NCBI GenBank assembly: GCA_913020715.1
Contig: CAJVZH010000001.1
Span: forward strand, 62,001 to 126,000
Reading direction: 5' to 3'
Length of the DNA: 64,000 bases
Origin: an uncultured Gammaproteobacteria bacterium
Lineage (GTDB): Bacteria; Pseudomonadota; Gammaproteobacteria; PS1; Pseudothioglobaceae
Shown here piece after piece: positions 25,099-33,894 of the stretch. The position numbers were made by a program, and so were the translations under genes. Under the pieces are notes generated by a model. It worked only from the letters and a program-made list of their open reading frames with translations. It made no database searches and was not told the DNA's origin. Positions within the stretch are counted from its first letter, which is position 1. Each line of letters starts with the position of its first letter.

Positions 25099-26396
25099 TT
25101 CAACAGCCTCTGAACAGATTTTAAGCCGCTCTTGAAGTCGCTTATAATGTCAGAAATATTTTCAATACCGACTGAAACCCGAATCAGGTCTGGGCTAATT
25201 CCGGCCGCCTTCATCGCATCATCATTTAGTCGCGAGTGAGTTGTGCTGGCTGGGTGTAGTACCAGTGTTCTTGAATCGCCTACATTGGCGAGATTGGAAG
25301 ATAAGGTAAGAGCATCCATGAATGCGCTGCCACCTTCACGACCACCTTTTACGCCAAAACACAACATTGAGCCCGCGCCTTCTGGGAATAATTTAGCTGC
25401 GATGTCACTAGTAGGGTTGTCAGGCAAGTCAGGGTGATTAACCCAGGCCACCAGCTCTTGGTTTGACAACCACTGGGTTAATTGCTTGGCGTTGTTTACG
25501 TGTTGTTTCATTCTTAAACTTAAAGTTTCTATTCCTTGTAGCAATAAAAACGCTGTGTGAGGGCTCATTGATGGGCCGAGATCTCTCATCGATTCTGATC
25601 GAATTTTCATTACAAGCGCTGAGGGCCCGTACTCTTCCCAAAAACTAATTCCGTGAAAAGGCTCGTAAGGCTCAGTGAGCGTTGGATGTTTTCCGTATGC
25701 ACCCCAGTCAAAACCACCGCCGTCAACTATTACACCGCCAACAGCCACTCCATGCCCGCCCATCCATTTGGTTACTGAGTGAACAACAATGTCTGCACCG
25801 TGATCGAGCGGACGACAGAGTGAAGGCGTTGCAAAAGTTGCATCGACAACAACAGGTAGACCGTGCTCGTGAGCAATTTTAGATATGTTGGGTAAATCAG
25901 AGACTTCAAGTCCAGGATTTCCTATCGATTCACAAAACACAAGCTTCGTATTTTTTTGAATGGCTCCGCTAAGAGCCTCAGGGTCGTTTATCGTAACAAA
26001 AGTACAATCAATGTTAAAACGTTTTAGGGTGTGTCTGAGCAATGTTGCGGTCGAGCCATAAATTTGCGCTGCGCTAACAATGTGATCGCCAGCAGAACAC
26101 AGGGTGATAAAAGCAACAAATAGCGCGCTCATGCCTGATGCCGTGCAGATGGCCCCAGTTCCACCTTCCAGGGCGGCAATTCGTTGTTCAAGCACTGCAA
26201 CAGTTGGGTTGGTCATGCGGCTGTATATGTGGCCGCCTTTTTCTATGTTAAATAGGGACGCGCCCTCATCCACACTTTCAAACACGTAGGAAGTTGTTTG
26301 ATAGATAGGTACAGCACGAGAGCCATAAGAAGGGTCAGGTTGGTAGCCCGTATGAAGCGCAATTGTTTCCGCGCCCAGAAAAGATGATTTGCCCAT
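25095..26396 (-). CDS. metY: O-acetylhomoserine (thiol)-lyase
   Basis: PLP enzyme joining O-acetylhomoserine to sulfide (homocysteine) or methanethiol (methionine). The 433-residue length is that of MetY rather than the shorter MetB/MetC. IYSRMTNPTVAVLEQRIAAL is the family signature and HSVTKWMGGHG places the PLP lysine at 210. ATG 26396 follows GGGG and starts at the conserved ETIALHTGYQPD region. It is the first gene of the operon that ends with dmdC and acuR, and is divergent from dmdA, so methanethiol from DMSP is its likely thiol donor (inference). Confidence 0.93.
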   Translation of the reverse strand: MGKSSFLGAETIALHTGYQPDPSYGSRAVPIYQTTSYVFESVDEGASLFNIEKGGHIYSRMTNPTVAVLEQRIAALEGGTGAICTASGMSALFVAFITLCSAGDHIVSAAQIYGSTATLLRHTLKRFNIDCTFVTINDPEALSGAIQKNTKLVFCESIGNPGLEVSDLPNISKIAHEHGLPVVVDATFATPSLCRPLDHGADIVVHSVTKWMGGHGVAVGGVIVDGGGFDWGAYGKHPTLTEPYEPFHGISFWEEYGPSALVMKIRSESMRDLGPSMSPHTAFLLLQGIETLSLRMKQHVNNAKQLTQWLSNQELVAWVNHPDLPDNPTSDIAAKLFPEGAGSMLCFGVKGGREGGSAFMDALTLSSNLANVGDSRTLVLHPASTTHSRLNDDAMKAAGISPDLIRVSVGIENISDIISDFKSGLKSVQRLLK

Positions 26397-26429
26397 GCAG
26401 ACCCCAGAATTATTATGTTTAAAACTTGC

Positions 26430-26435
26430 ATTATA
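26430..26435 (-). promoter_or_regulatory. -10 element of the metY operon
   Basis: A perfect TATAAT on the minus strand, 33 bases upstream of the metY ATG. A TTACAA 15 bases further upstream could be the -35; it overlaps the dyad at 26446-26461. Confidence 0.5.
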
Positions 26436-26445
26436 CATGCATCTT

Positions 26446-26461
26446 AATAATTGTAATTATT
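26446..26461. promoter_or_regulatory. Operator-like dyad between metY and dmdA
   Basis: AATAATT GT AATTATT is a 7+7 inverted repeat with a two-base centre. It covers the expected -35 region of metY and lies 21 bases upstream of the dmdA -35. A regulator bound here could control both divergent transcripts. The AcuR-like protein of the same operon is a candidate, though its site is not known. Confidence 0.4.
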
Positions 26462-26482
26462 TATTAGACAGTCGTATATTAA

Positions 26483-26512
26483 TTGTTATTATTGTTTGCA
26501 ATGCGATATAAT
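26483..26512 (+). promoter_or_regulatory. Promoter of dmdA
   Basis: TTGTTA (26483-26488), an 18-base spacer and a perfect TATAAT (26507-26512), 33 bases before the dmdA ATG. A clear sigma-70-type promoter. Confidence 0.65.
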
Positions 26513-26545
26513 GAGTAGCTTCAAGCTTACTTCTAAGGGCTAAAA

Positions 26546-27661
26546 ATGAATCAAAATATACAGCTAACAATATCAGGCCGTCTTCGTAAATCACCCTATT
26601 TTGAGGGAACGCTTAGTTCGGGAGCCAGCACCTTTACACTATATAACCATATGCTTATGCCAACCGCATATGAGAGCCCTGAAAAGGATTACTGGCACTT
26701 AATCAACAATGTTACTATTTGGGACGTAGCCGCTGAGCGTCAGGTTGAGATTACCGGAAGTGATGCTTATCGATTTGTTGAATACATTACTCCAAGAGAT
26801 CTTTCAAGCTTACAAATTGGTCAAGGTAAATATGCGTTTATTGCCGATGAAAATGGCGGCATTATCAATGACCCCATAATATTAAGACTTGAAGAACAGC
26901 GCTTTTGGCTCTCTATTGCAGACAGTGACGTGTTGCTCTGGACTAGGGGGCTTGCATGTGGTTTGGGCTGGGATGTACAAATTCATGAGCCCGACGTGTC
27001 ACCGCTTGCAATTCAAGGGCCAAATAACCTGCCTTTAATGAACGACTTATTTGGGGGTTGGGTTAACGACCTCAAATATTTCTTTTTTAAGGAAACCAAA
27101 TTAGAGGGCATTCCTTTAATTGTACAGCGCTCAGGCTGGAGCAAGCAGGGTGGTTTTGAGCTGTATTTAATGGACGGCACACAAGGTGAGAAATTATGGG
27201 AAGTGGTCATGAGCGCCGGCAAGAAGTATGATATTAAGCCCGCCACACCAAATAACATTGAGCGCATTGAGTCGGGGCTTTTTTCTTGGGGCAACGACAT
27301 GGGGCTTGAGAACAATCCTTTAGAGCTGCCTCTTGGGAGATTTTGCCAACTTGATAAAAGCGCTGAATATTTAAGCAGGAAAGCCTTGCAAAGAATTAAT
27401 TTAGAAGGGGTGAAAAACAAAGTTGTCGGTTTAGTGCTGGAAGGCGAAGCACTTATTGGCGGCTGTGAAAGCGCATGGCAAATATTCTCAGATAACAAAT
27501 GGTGTGGAAAGCTCACCAGTGTGGCACACTCACCACGGCTTAATTCAAATATAGCTTTTGCAACGGTTAGTAGTCAGCTGAGCGAAATTGGTACAAAGCT
27601 AACGGTTGCAACGCCTTGGGGGTCTCGAAATGCAACAGTGTCTGACATTCCATTTATTTGA
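26546..27661 (+). CDS. dmdA: DMSP demethylase DmdA
   Basis: Tetrahydrofolate-dependent enzyme removing one S-methyl group from DMSP to give 3-methylmercaptopropionate. The 371-residue GcvT-fold protein has the DmdA signatures RRLR-like SGRLRKSPYFEG, TLYNHMLMPTAYES and VTIWDVAAERQVEITG, which separate DmdA from aminomethyltransferases. Residues about 1-280 form the folate-binding domain and the rest the C-terminal barrel. AGGGCTAAAA precedes the ATG. It is divergent from the metY-dmdB-dmdC operon and followed by malonyl-CoA decarboxylase, so all steps from DMSP to methylthioacryloyl-CoA are encoded within 9 kb. Confidence 0.92.
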   Translation: MNQNIQLTISGRLRKSPYFEGTLSSGASTFTLYNHMLMPTAYESPEKDYWHLINNVTIWDVAAERQVEITGSDAYRFVEYITPRDLSSLQIGQGKYAFIADENGGIINDPIILRLEEQRFWLSIADSDVLLWTRGLACGLGWDVQIHEPDVSPLAIQGPNNLPLMNDLFGGWVNDLKYFFFKETKLEGIPLIVQRSGWSKQGGFELYLMDGTQGEKLWEVVMSAGKKYDIKPATPNNIERIESGLFSWGNDMGLENNPLELPLGRFCQLDKSAEYLSRKALQRINLEGVKNKVVGLVLEGEALIGGCESAWQIFSDNKWCGKLTSVAHSPRLNSNIAFATVSSQLSEIGTKLTVATPWGSRNATVSDIPFI

Positions 27662-27667
27662 CAATGG

Positions 27668-27695
27668 TTGTGAGCTAGGGTCTGCAAAGTATTAT
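27668..27695 (+). promoter_or_regulatory. Possible promoter of malonyl-CoA decarboxylase
   Basis: TTGTGA (27668-27673), 16 bases, TATTAT (27690-27695), about 78 bases before the ATG at 27774. Read-through from dmdA is equally possible because no terminator is seen between them. Confidence 0.3.
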
Positions 27696-27773
27696 GATTG
27701 TACTAACGTCATGGGGTTTATTTAGGGTTCGGCTGGCCAATGGCTAATTTGCAATCCTCTAAAGGAAAAACTT

Positions 27774-29099
27774 ATGAAAAGCACCGTTAATAGGCTTCGA
27801 AATTTTTGGCAAAAAATCTCTTTTTCTAGTGAGAAAAATACAGCGTTTAATCCAGATTTAGATGAAGAGAGTTTGGCCCAAATAAAAGCAGATGTTGATT
27901 ATTGCGTCCATTCAAATGCAGGCGAAATGTCCTTGCGCACACGTGCTTGTAAAATTGCCAGAGACTATCAGTCGTTGAGTGAGATCGGTAGAGAAAAGTT
28001 TTTTACGTTATTGGTTGGTCACTACCACTTTGATCAAGAGAGTGCGGATACTATTATCCGTAAATGGAAAAATAACAAGGATGACGTTTGGCGTTTACGC
28101 GCCGCCTTAGAACCACCCAGCCTAAAATTATTTAAGCTTTTTAACGGGCTTAATGAGGGGGTTAAATTTTTGGTGGATATGCGTGCAGATATGCTTAATG
28201 CGCAAAAAAATAATGCAGCTTTCAAGTCGCTTCAAAACGAACTCAAATATTTACTTAAAGAATGGTTTGATTTAGGGTTCCTAGAGCTTAAAGAAGTTAG
28301 TTGGAATTCACCCACGTCGCTTTTGGAAAAATTGATCGAATATGAGGCGGTCCATGCAATAAGAGATTGGGGGGATTTGAAAAACAGACTGGACTCGGAT
28401 CGTTATTGTTATGCGTTTTTTCACCCACAAATGGAAAGTGAGCCATTGATTTTTATTGAGGTGGCACTTACAAACGGCGTAGTTGGCAATATTGATCGGT
28501 TGTTAGATGAAGATGCGCCTACTGTAGATCCGGTGAGCGCCGATAGCGCAATGTTTTATTCCATTTCCAACACTCAAGGCGGACTTACAGGCATTAGTTT
28601 TGGTAACTTTTTAATTAAAAGTGTGGTGAAAGAATTACAAAAAAATCACCCTAATTTAACTAATTTTGCCACTCTCTCGCCTATCCCTGGCTTTAATCAC
28701 TGGCTTAATCAAAACGTTTCGATCGTCAATGAGGTGCTCAGTCAAGATGATAAGGATGCGCTTATCTCTGTATATCAGTCGGCTGCCATTGAAGATGTGT
28801 TTAAGGCGCCTTTTTATGAAAAAGAGAGCGTTAAGACACCTCTTGAAAAGCCTTTAATAAAGCTGGTCTCGCACTATCTTAGCAAGGAAAAATCAGGCAA
28901 TAATAGAGCGAAAGACCCAGTTGCTCATTTTCACTTAAGCAATGGTGCGTCTATTGGAAAAATCCACGCGCTTGCCAACACCTCGAGCCGCGGTATGAAA
29001 GAGTCTTCTGGCATGATGCTGAATTATCTTTACATGCTCGATAAGATTGAAAATAACGGCATCCAGTACGTTGAAAACGGCATAATTTCCACCGATTAA
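27774..29099 (+). CDS. Malonyl-CoA decarboxylase
   Basis: Converts malonyl-CoA to acetyl-CoA and CO2. The 441-residue protein has the helical N-terminal domain (about 1-170) and the acetyltransferase-fold catalytic domain. ATLSPIPGFNHWL holds Ser302 and DPVAHFHLSNGA His387, the expected catalytic pair. AAGGAAAAA precedes the ATG. It follows dmdA on the same strand by 112 bases. A link to DMSP use through C3 acids (acrylate, 3-hydroxypropionate or malonate) is possible but unproven; malonate catabolism or control of fatty-acid synthesis are alternatives. Confidence 0.88.
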   Translation: MKSTVNRLRNFWQKISFSSEKNTAFNPDLDEESLAQIKADVDYCVHSNAGEMSLRTRACKIARDYQSLSEIGREKFFTLLVGHYHFDQESADTIIRKWKNNKDDVWRLRAALEPPSLKLFKLFNGLNEGVKFLVDMRADMLNAQKNNAAFKSLQNELKYLLKEWFDLGFLELKEVSWNSPTSLLEKLIEYEAVHAIRDWGDLKNRLDSDRYCYAFFHPQMESEPLIFIEVALTNGVVGNIDRLLDEDAPTVDPVSADSAMFYSISNTQGGLTGISFGNFLIKSVVKELQKNHPNLTNFATLSPIPGFNHWLNQNVSIVNEVLSQDDKDALISVYQSAAIEDVFKAPFYEKESVKTPLEKPLIKLVSHYLSKEKSGNNRAKDPVAHFHLSNGASIGKIHALANTSSRGMKESSGMMLNYLYMLDKIENNGIQYVENGIISTD

Positions 29100-29130
29100 G
29101 TTAAAAAAAGGAAGTGAAGGTGGCTTTTGC

Positions 29131-29811
29131 TTACACTTTGTCTGCTTGCGCCAATTCAGAGCGCATTGCGTCAATCGTCGTCTTGTAGTCGTCGGTGTTA
29201 AAGATCGCCGAACCGGCCACAAACGTATCTGCGCCAGCGGCGGCAATCTGCCTGATGTTGTCGACTTTAACGCCGCCATCAATTTCTAACCTGATGTCTA
29301 GGCCTCGATCGTCGATCATTTTTCGAACAATCTTCAACTTGTCTAGCGAGGAAGGGATAAACGATTGGCCGCCAAAGCCCGGGTTAACCGACATTAGTAA
29401 AATCATGTCGAGATGGTCCAGGACGTGTTCAAGGTAGCTCAGGGATGTGGCCGGGTTGAAAACTAGGCCCGCTTTACAGCCTTGTTCTTTAATCAATCCA
29501 ATGGTGCGATCAATGTGCTCGGAAGCTTCGGGGTGAAACGTAATGTAGCTCGCGCCTGCTTTAGCAAAATCCGGAATGATTCGGTCAACAGGCTTGACCA
29601 TGAGGTGCACATCAATCGGCGCTGTTACACCATGACTTCTGAGTGCGTCACAAACCAATGGCCCTATCGTTAAGTTGGGTACATAGTGATTGTCCATTAC
29701 GTCAAAGTGAACAATATCTGCACCGGAAGCGAGCACTGTGTCAACTTCATCACCAAGCTTGGCAAAATCAGCGGCCAAGATAGAAGGGGCAATATAGTTT
29801 GATTGTTTCAT
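29131..29811 (-). CDS. rpe: Ribulose-phosphate 3-epimerase
   Basis: Interconverts ribulose 5-phosphate and xylulose 5-phosphate in the pentose phosphate pathway. The 226-residue TIM barrel starts [17 protein letters not shown] and contains the metal-binding [17 protein letters not shown] and [14 protein letters not shown]. Last gene of the minus-strand run rplY-pth-ychF-gpmI-rpe; 17 bases separate it from gpmI. It converges on the malonyl-CoA decarboxylase gene. Confidence 0.97.
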   Translation of the reverse strand: MKQSNYIAPSILAADFAKLGDEVDTVLASGADIVHFDVMDNHYVPNLTIGPLVCDALRSHGVTAPIDVHLMVKPVDRIIPDFAKAGASYITFHPEASEHIDRTIGLIKEQGCKAGLVFNPATSLSYLEHVLDHLDMILLMSVNPGFGGQSFIPSSLDKLKIVRKMIDDRGLDIRLEIDGGVKVDNIRQIAAAGADTFVAGSAIFNTDDYKTTIDAMRSELAQADKV

Positions 29812-29828
29812 ATTAACTTTGTTGGTTA

Positions 29829-31358
29829 TTAATCAATCGTTAGTAAGCATTGGCCTGTCATTTCCTCAGGGCTCTCTACACCCATCAGTCTAAGCAAGCT
29901 TGGTGCCAAACCGGCTAGAGAGCCTACATCGGGCTCGAGCAAGGTTATTTTGCGCTCACCGACAAAAATAAGAGGCACTGGATTGTTGGTGTGAGCGGTG
30001 TGACTTTTGTTGGTTTTTGGATTGACCATTTGTTCGGCGTTGCCGTGATCTGCCGTGATGAGCATTTCTGCGCCAGTATTTTGGCAAGCTTTGTGAATTT
30101 TACCCAGGCAGGAATCAACAGCCTCAACCGCGCTAATAGCGGCAGAAAGTTTGCCGCTGTGTCCAACCATGTCAGTATTGGCATAATTACAAATAATCAA
30201 GTCGTATTTGCCTGACTCAATTGAAGCAACAAGGGCGTCGGTTAATTCGGGCGCGCTCATTTCAGGCTGGAGGTCGTAAGTGGCCACATCGGGTGACTGA
30301 ATAAGTGTTCTGTCTTCGCCCGCTAAAGGATCTTCAACGCCGCCATTAAAGAAGAAAGTAACGTGCGCGTATTTTTCAGTTTCCGCTATTCGCAGCTGAC
30401 TCATGCCCAAATCTGAGACGTAGGCACCCAGTGTGTTGTTGATCGTTTGCGGAGGGTATGCGCAAGGCAGGTTAAACGCCTCTTTGTATTCAGTTAAGCA
30501 AACAAAGTGGATCGGCGCAAATGTTTCACGTGAAAACTCTGAAAAACTAGCATCTGTCATCGCCTGAGTTAATTCACGCGCACGATCGGCGCGAAAATTC
30601 ATAAAGATAACCGCATCACCCTCGTTGATTGTTACGGTTTCGCCAACGGTAGTGGGCTTGATAAACTCGTCGTTTTCACCGCGCTCATAGGCCGCCTCGA
30701 CAGCTTCGGTTGCAGTGGCCGCACTGTATTCGCTTTTGCCATTGACAAGAAGGTTGTAGGCTTTTTCAACTCTATTCCAACGGTTGTCCCTGTCCATTGC
30801 ATAAAAACGGCCAATAACAGAGGCGATTCGACCTTTGCCGAGCTCGGCTATTTTGCCCTCTAAGTCAGAAAGGTATTCGTTAGCGCTGTTTGGCGGAGTG
30901 TCTCTACCATCGGTGAAGAGGTGAAGGAAAATCTCCGAGCAACCTTTTTGACTGGCCATGTCAAGCATTGCAAGAATTTGGCCGTGATGCGAATGTACGC
31001 CTCCATCAGATAACTGACCCATAATGTGGACGGTTTTGCCATTATCGTTGGCCGCATTTAATGCTGAGCACAAGGTTTTGTTGTCAACAAAAGCACCCGA
31101 ATCGATATCGTTTTGAATAAGCGTGTAGTTTTGTTCAATGATTCTGCCCGAACCAATGGTTAGGTGGCCCACTTCGGAATTGCCCATTTGCCCGTTAGGT
31201 AGACCAACGCTTGCGCCAGAAGTGCCAATTAATGTGTTTGGGTGTTGACTTATAAGAGAGTCCCAAACCGGTGTGTTGGCGAGCGCTATGGCGTTGTTTT
31301 CACTGTTTTCTGAGTGGCCCCAGCCATCTAAAATGACGAGTAATTTTGTTTGTTTCAT
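29829..31358 (-). CDS. gpmI: 2,3-bisphosphoglycerate-independent phosphoglycerate mutase
   Basis: Manganese-dependent glycolytic mutase of the alkaline phosphatase superfamily. The 509-residue length is standard. [11 protein letters not shown] starts the metal site, [18 protein letters not shown] carries the serine that takes the phosphate, [12 protein letters not shown] and [12 protein letters not shown] complete the site. It lies between ychF and rpe. Nothing unusual. Confidence 0.97.
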   Translation of the reverse strand: MKQTKLLVILDGWGHSENSENNAIALANTPVWDSLISQHPNTLIGTSGASVGLPNGQMGNSEVGHLTIGSGRIIEQNYTLIQNDIDSGAFVDNKTLCSALNAANDNGKTVHIMGQLSDGGVHSHHGQILAMLDMASQKGCSEIFLHLFTDGRDTPPNSANEYLSDLEGKIAELGKGRIASVIGRFYAMDRDNRWNRVEKAYNLLVNGKSEYSAATATEAVEAAYERGENDEFIKPTTVGETVTINEGDAVIFMNFRADRARELTQAMTDASFSEFSRETFAPIHFVCLTEYKEAFNLPCAYPPQTINNTLGAYVSDLGMSQLRIAETEKYAHVTFFFNGGVEDPLAGEDRTLIQSPDVATYDLQPEMSAPELTDALVASIESGKYDLIICNYANTDMVGHSGKLSAAISAVEAVDSCLGKIHKACQNTGAEMLITADHGNAEQMVNPKTNKSHTAHTNNPVPLIFVGERKITLLEPDVGSLAGLAPSLLRLMGVESPEEMTGQCLLTID

Positions 31359-31379
31359 TGTCTGTGTATGGTTTTTTAT

Positions 31380-32471
31380 TTAAACGTTAAATAGGAAGTG
31401 AACAACGTCTCCGTCTTTAACAATGTATTCTTTGCCTTCCGATCGCAATTTGCCTGCGTCTTTAGCGCCTTTCTCGCCCCCACACTCAAGAAAGTCATCA
31501 AAGGCTACCGTTTCTGCTCGAATAAAGCCTTTTTCAAAGTCACCATGAATTTTACCAGCCGCAACAGGGGCGCTGTCACCAATGTTAATCGTCCATGCGC
31601 GAACCTCTTTAACGCCAGCAGTAAAATATGTCTGTAGGCCAAGCAATTTATAGCCCGCATGAATTAAACGGTCTAAGCCGGATTCTGTTTGTCCCATCTC
31701 GTCTAAAAAGCTTTGCTTGTCCTCGTCATCTAGCTCGGCAATTTCAGATTCAATATCGGCACAAATGCTCACAACTTGTGAATGCTCTTGGGCAGCAAAA
31801 CCCTCGACTGCGCTTAGGTGTGAGTTGTCTGAAAAGCCATTTTCACTAACATTGGTAACGTATAGCACCGGTTTTGAGGTTAGGAGTTGCAAGCCCTTAA
31901 GAAGCTTAGCCTCTTCTTCGTTAAACTCAAGCAACCTAACCGGCAGGCCCTCTTCTAGTGCCGGCATGATTTTCTCAAGCAGTGCTTTAAGGGGCAATCC
32001 CTCTTTCTGGCCAGATTTGGTGTTTTTCAGCGCCTTTTGGTAGAGCTTTTCTACGGCCAGCATATCCGCCAGTGCTAATTCTGTATTAATGATTTCAATG
32101 TCATCGAGTGGCGACACTTTGCCAGCGACATGAATAACATCCTCGTTTTCAAAGCAGCGCACAACATGCAGGATTGCATCGGTTTCACGAATATTGGATA
32201 AAAATTGGTTGCCAAGCCCTTCGCCTTTTGAGGCGCCCTCTACTAAGCCAGCAATGTCAACAAACTCCATTGTTGTTGGTAGAATTTTTTCAGGCGAAAC
32301 AATGGCCGCCAATTGGTTTAGACGGATATCGTTGATAGGCACAATGCCCACGTTCGGCTCAATGGTGCAAAAAGGGTAGTTGGCAGCATCAATGCCAGCT
32401 TTGGTAAGTGCGTTAAAAAGGGTTGATTTGCCGACATTTGGCAGGCCTACAATACCACATTTAAATCCCAT
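31380..32471 (-). CDS. ychF: Redox/ribosome-associated ATPase YchF (OLA1 family)
   Basis: Obg-family P-loop protein of 363 residues that hydrolyses ATP and associates with ribosomes. [18 protein letters not shown] is the P-loop, [20 protein letters not shown] the switch II region, and the usual NKxD is replaced by TNVSENG as expected for YchF. A C-terminal TGS domain ends with [13 protein letters not shown]. Its start overlaps the end of pth by 11 bases, conserved pairing in gammaproteobacteria. Confidence 0.97.
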   Translation of the reverse strand: MGFKCGIVGLPNVGKSTLFNALTKAGIDAANYPFCTIEPNVGIVPINDIRLNQLAAIVSPEKILPTTMEFVDIAGLVEGASKGEGLGNQFLSNIRETDAILHVVRCFENEDVIHVAGKVSPLDDIEIINTELALADMLAVEKLYQKALKNTKSGQKEGLPLKALLEKIMPALEEGLPVRLLEFNEEEAKLLKGLQLLTSKPVLYVTNVSENGFSDNSHLSAVEGFAAQEHSQVVSICADIESEIAELDDEDKQSFLDEMGQTESGLDRLIHAGYKLLGLQTYFTAGVKEVRAWTINIGDSAPVAAGKIHGDFEKGFIRAETVAFDDFLECGGEKGAKDAGKLRSEGKEYIVKDGDVVHFLFNV

Positions 32472-33054
32472 TTTTCTCTCCTTGTGCTGTATGCAGCTGC
32501 TTCATTGCCTCTTCAAATTTGCCCTCGACAATTTGGCTTATGACGTTTATAGCGTCGCCTATGCTGTCTTCGATCAGGGTTAGTTCTTTTGTGCTTGGTT
32601 GGTTTAGAACAAAGTTGACCACTTCGTTTTTATTGCCCGGATGGCCAACGCCGATTCTCAGGCGGTAAAACTCTTTATTGTCAAGAGCCTTGATTGTATC
32701 TCTGAGGCCGTTATGGCCGCCATGGCCGCCGCCTTTTTTTAATTTTGTTGTGCCTGGATTGAGATCCAGCTCGTCGTGTACAACGAGTATTTCCTCGACC
32801 TCAATATTGAAATAGTTGGCCAGCGCTTGAATGGCTTGGCCCGAACAATTCATGAAAGTTTGGGGCTTTAAAAAACGCACCCTTGTATTGGCCAGCAAGG
32901 CTTCGCTTGTTTCGCCAAAAAACTTAGATTGTTTGTTGAAGCTGGCGCCCAATTGGCGCGCCAATGCCTCAACAAACCAGAAGCCAGCATTGTGACGGTG
33001 TGCCTGATAGTCTTTGCCTGGGTTGCCCAGACCAACAATCAACTTAATGGCCAC
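32461..33054 (-). CDS. pth: Peptidyl-tRNA hydrolase
   Basis: Frees tRNA from prematurely released peptidyl-tRNA. The 197-residue protein starts with [20 protein letters not shown], containing the catalytic histidine, and has [12 protein letters not shown] and the HDELDL motif. It sits between rplY (41 bases) and ychF (overlap), the classical order. Confidence 0.97.
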   Translation of the reverse strand: MAIKLIVGLGNPGKDYQAHRHNAGFWFVEALARQLGASFNKQSKFFGETSEALLANTRVRFLKPQTFMNCSGQAIQALANYFNIEVEEILVVHDELDLNPGTTKLKKGGGHGGHNGLRDTIKALDNKEFYRLRIGVGHPGNKNEVVNFVLNQPSTKELTLIEDSIGDAINVISQIVEGKFEEAMKQLHTAQGEKNGI

Positions 33055-33095
33055 AATGCTTTGATGTGTTTATTGAGTCAAAAAGACCGATCACA

Positions 33096-33773
33096 TTAGG
33101 CTTCGTTGTCTCCATCTTCAGAGGCAGCGTCATCGCCTTCGTCGCTTTCAGGAGCGACTGGCGCTTCTGAGAAGTCTTCCTCTTCCTCGGTGATAACTTT
33201 AGCTTCAGAAACTGAAACAACGGTTTGGTCGTGTGCTTCGACATCATCGTGCTGAAGGGCTGTAATAGTAACGCCTTTAGGCAATACTAGGCCAGTAAGA
33301 CTGATGTGGTCGCCAATCGCTAGGCCACTAATATCTACATCAATACCGTGAGGCATGTCTTTAGGTAGACACGAAATTTCAACCGCCACGACGAACTGGT
33401 TCAAAAGAGCGCCAAGGCGTAACGCCTCGTTCTCTTCTTCGCCAATAAAGTGAAGTGGTGATGTTGTGACAAGCGCATGCTTCGCATCAACACGCAAAAA
33501 GTCAATATGACTGATGGTGTTTTTCGAAGGGTGGCGTTGCAAGTCTTTAATAATAACCGACTCTTTGTTTTTGCCAACAACTAGATCCAGCACCGAAGTA
33601 AAAGAATCTTCGTTTTCTAGTAAGTGGGTAATTTCATGAAAGTCAACAGTGACCATTGATGGGGCGTTTTTGCCACCATAAACAACACCTGGTACTTTTT
33701 CTTCTTTACGCAGGCGGCGGCTCGCACCTTTCCCCTGGTCTTCACGCGCAACGGCGTTTACGGTAATACTCAT
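33096..33773 (-). CDS. rplY: 50S ribosomal protein L25, CTC long form
   Basis: 5S rRNA-binding protein. The 225-residue form has the L25 beta-barrel (about 1-92), the TL5/CTC C-terminal domain (about 100-185), and an acidic tail rich in Glu, Asp and Ala. E. coli L25 lacks the second domain. Starts MSITVNAVAREDQGKGASRR. It heads the rplY-pth-ychF-gpmI-rpe run. Its leader contains a terminator-like hairpin 20 bases upstream of the start, described separately. Confidence 0.96.
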   Translation of the reverse strand: MSITVNAVAREDQGKGASRRLRKEEKVPGVVYGGKNAPSMVTVDFHEITHLLENEDSFTSVLDLVVGKNKESVIIKDLQRHPSKNTISHIDFLRVDAKHALVTTSPLHFIGEEENEALRLGALLNQFVVAVEISCLPKDMPHGIDVDISGLAIGDHISLTGLVLPKGVTITALQHDDVEAHDQTVVSVSEAKVITEEEEDFSEAPVAPESDEGDDAASEDGDNEA

Positions 33774-33793
33774 TTTTGGTTCTCCATTAAATG

Positions 33794-33816
33794 AAAAAAC
33801 ATCACAAACGTGATGT
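33794..33816 (-). terminator. Terminator or attenuator in front of rplY
   Basis: On the minus strand ACATCAC GTTT GTGATGT is followed by six T, a textbook intrinsic terminator. It stands downstream of ubiB and only 20 bases upstream of the rplY ATG. Since a promoter-like pair lies further upstream (33857-33884), rplY transcripts would have to read through it, which makes it a candidate attenuator. A second hairpin (33827-33832 with 33840-33845) precedes it. Confidence 0.75.
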
Positions 33817-33856
33817 CGCTTTTATGCTGCTTTGCGACCAAGCAGACTGGAGGGTA

Positions 33857-33884
33857 ATTTTACCCGAAAATAAAAGCCTTGCAA
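33857..33884 (-). promoter_or_regulatory. Promoter-like pair for rplY with dyad over -10
   Basis: On the minus strand TTGCAA (33879-33884), a 16-base spacer and TAAAAT (33857-33862). The -10 sits inside an inverted repeat GGGTAA..TTACCC (33852-33865), which may be an operator. Predicted start near 33850 gives a leader of about 75 bases containing the hairpin at 33794-33816. Confidence 0.45.
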
Positions 33885-33894
33885 CGCAATTACA

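Noticed and set aside
25095-26396. SAM or methionine riboswitch upstream of metY
   Set aside because: The predicted leader is under 30 bases, too short for any known riboswitch.
29482-29673. Plus-strand short frames opposite rpe and gpmI
   Set aside because: They are antisense shadows of well-conserved coding genes with no independent start signals.
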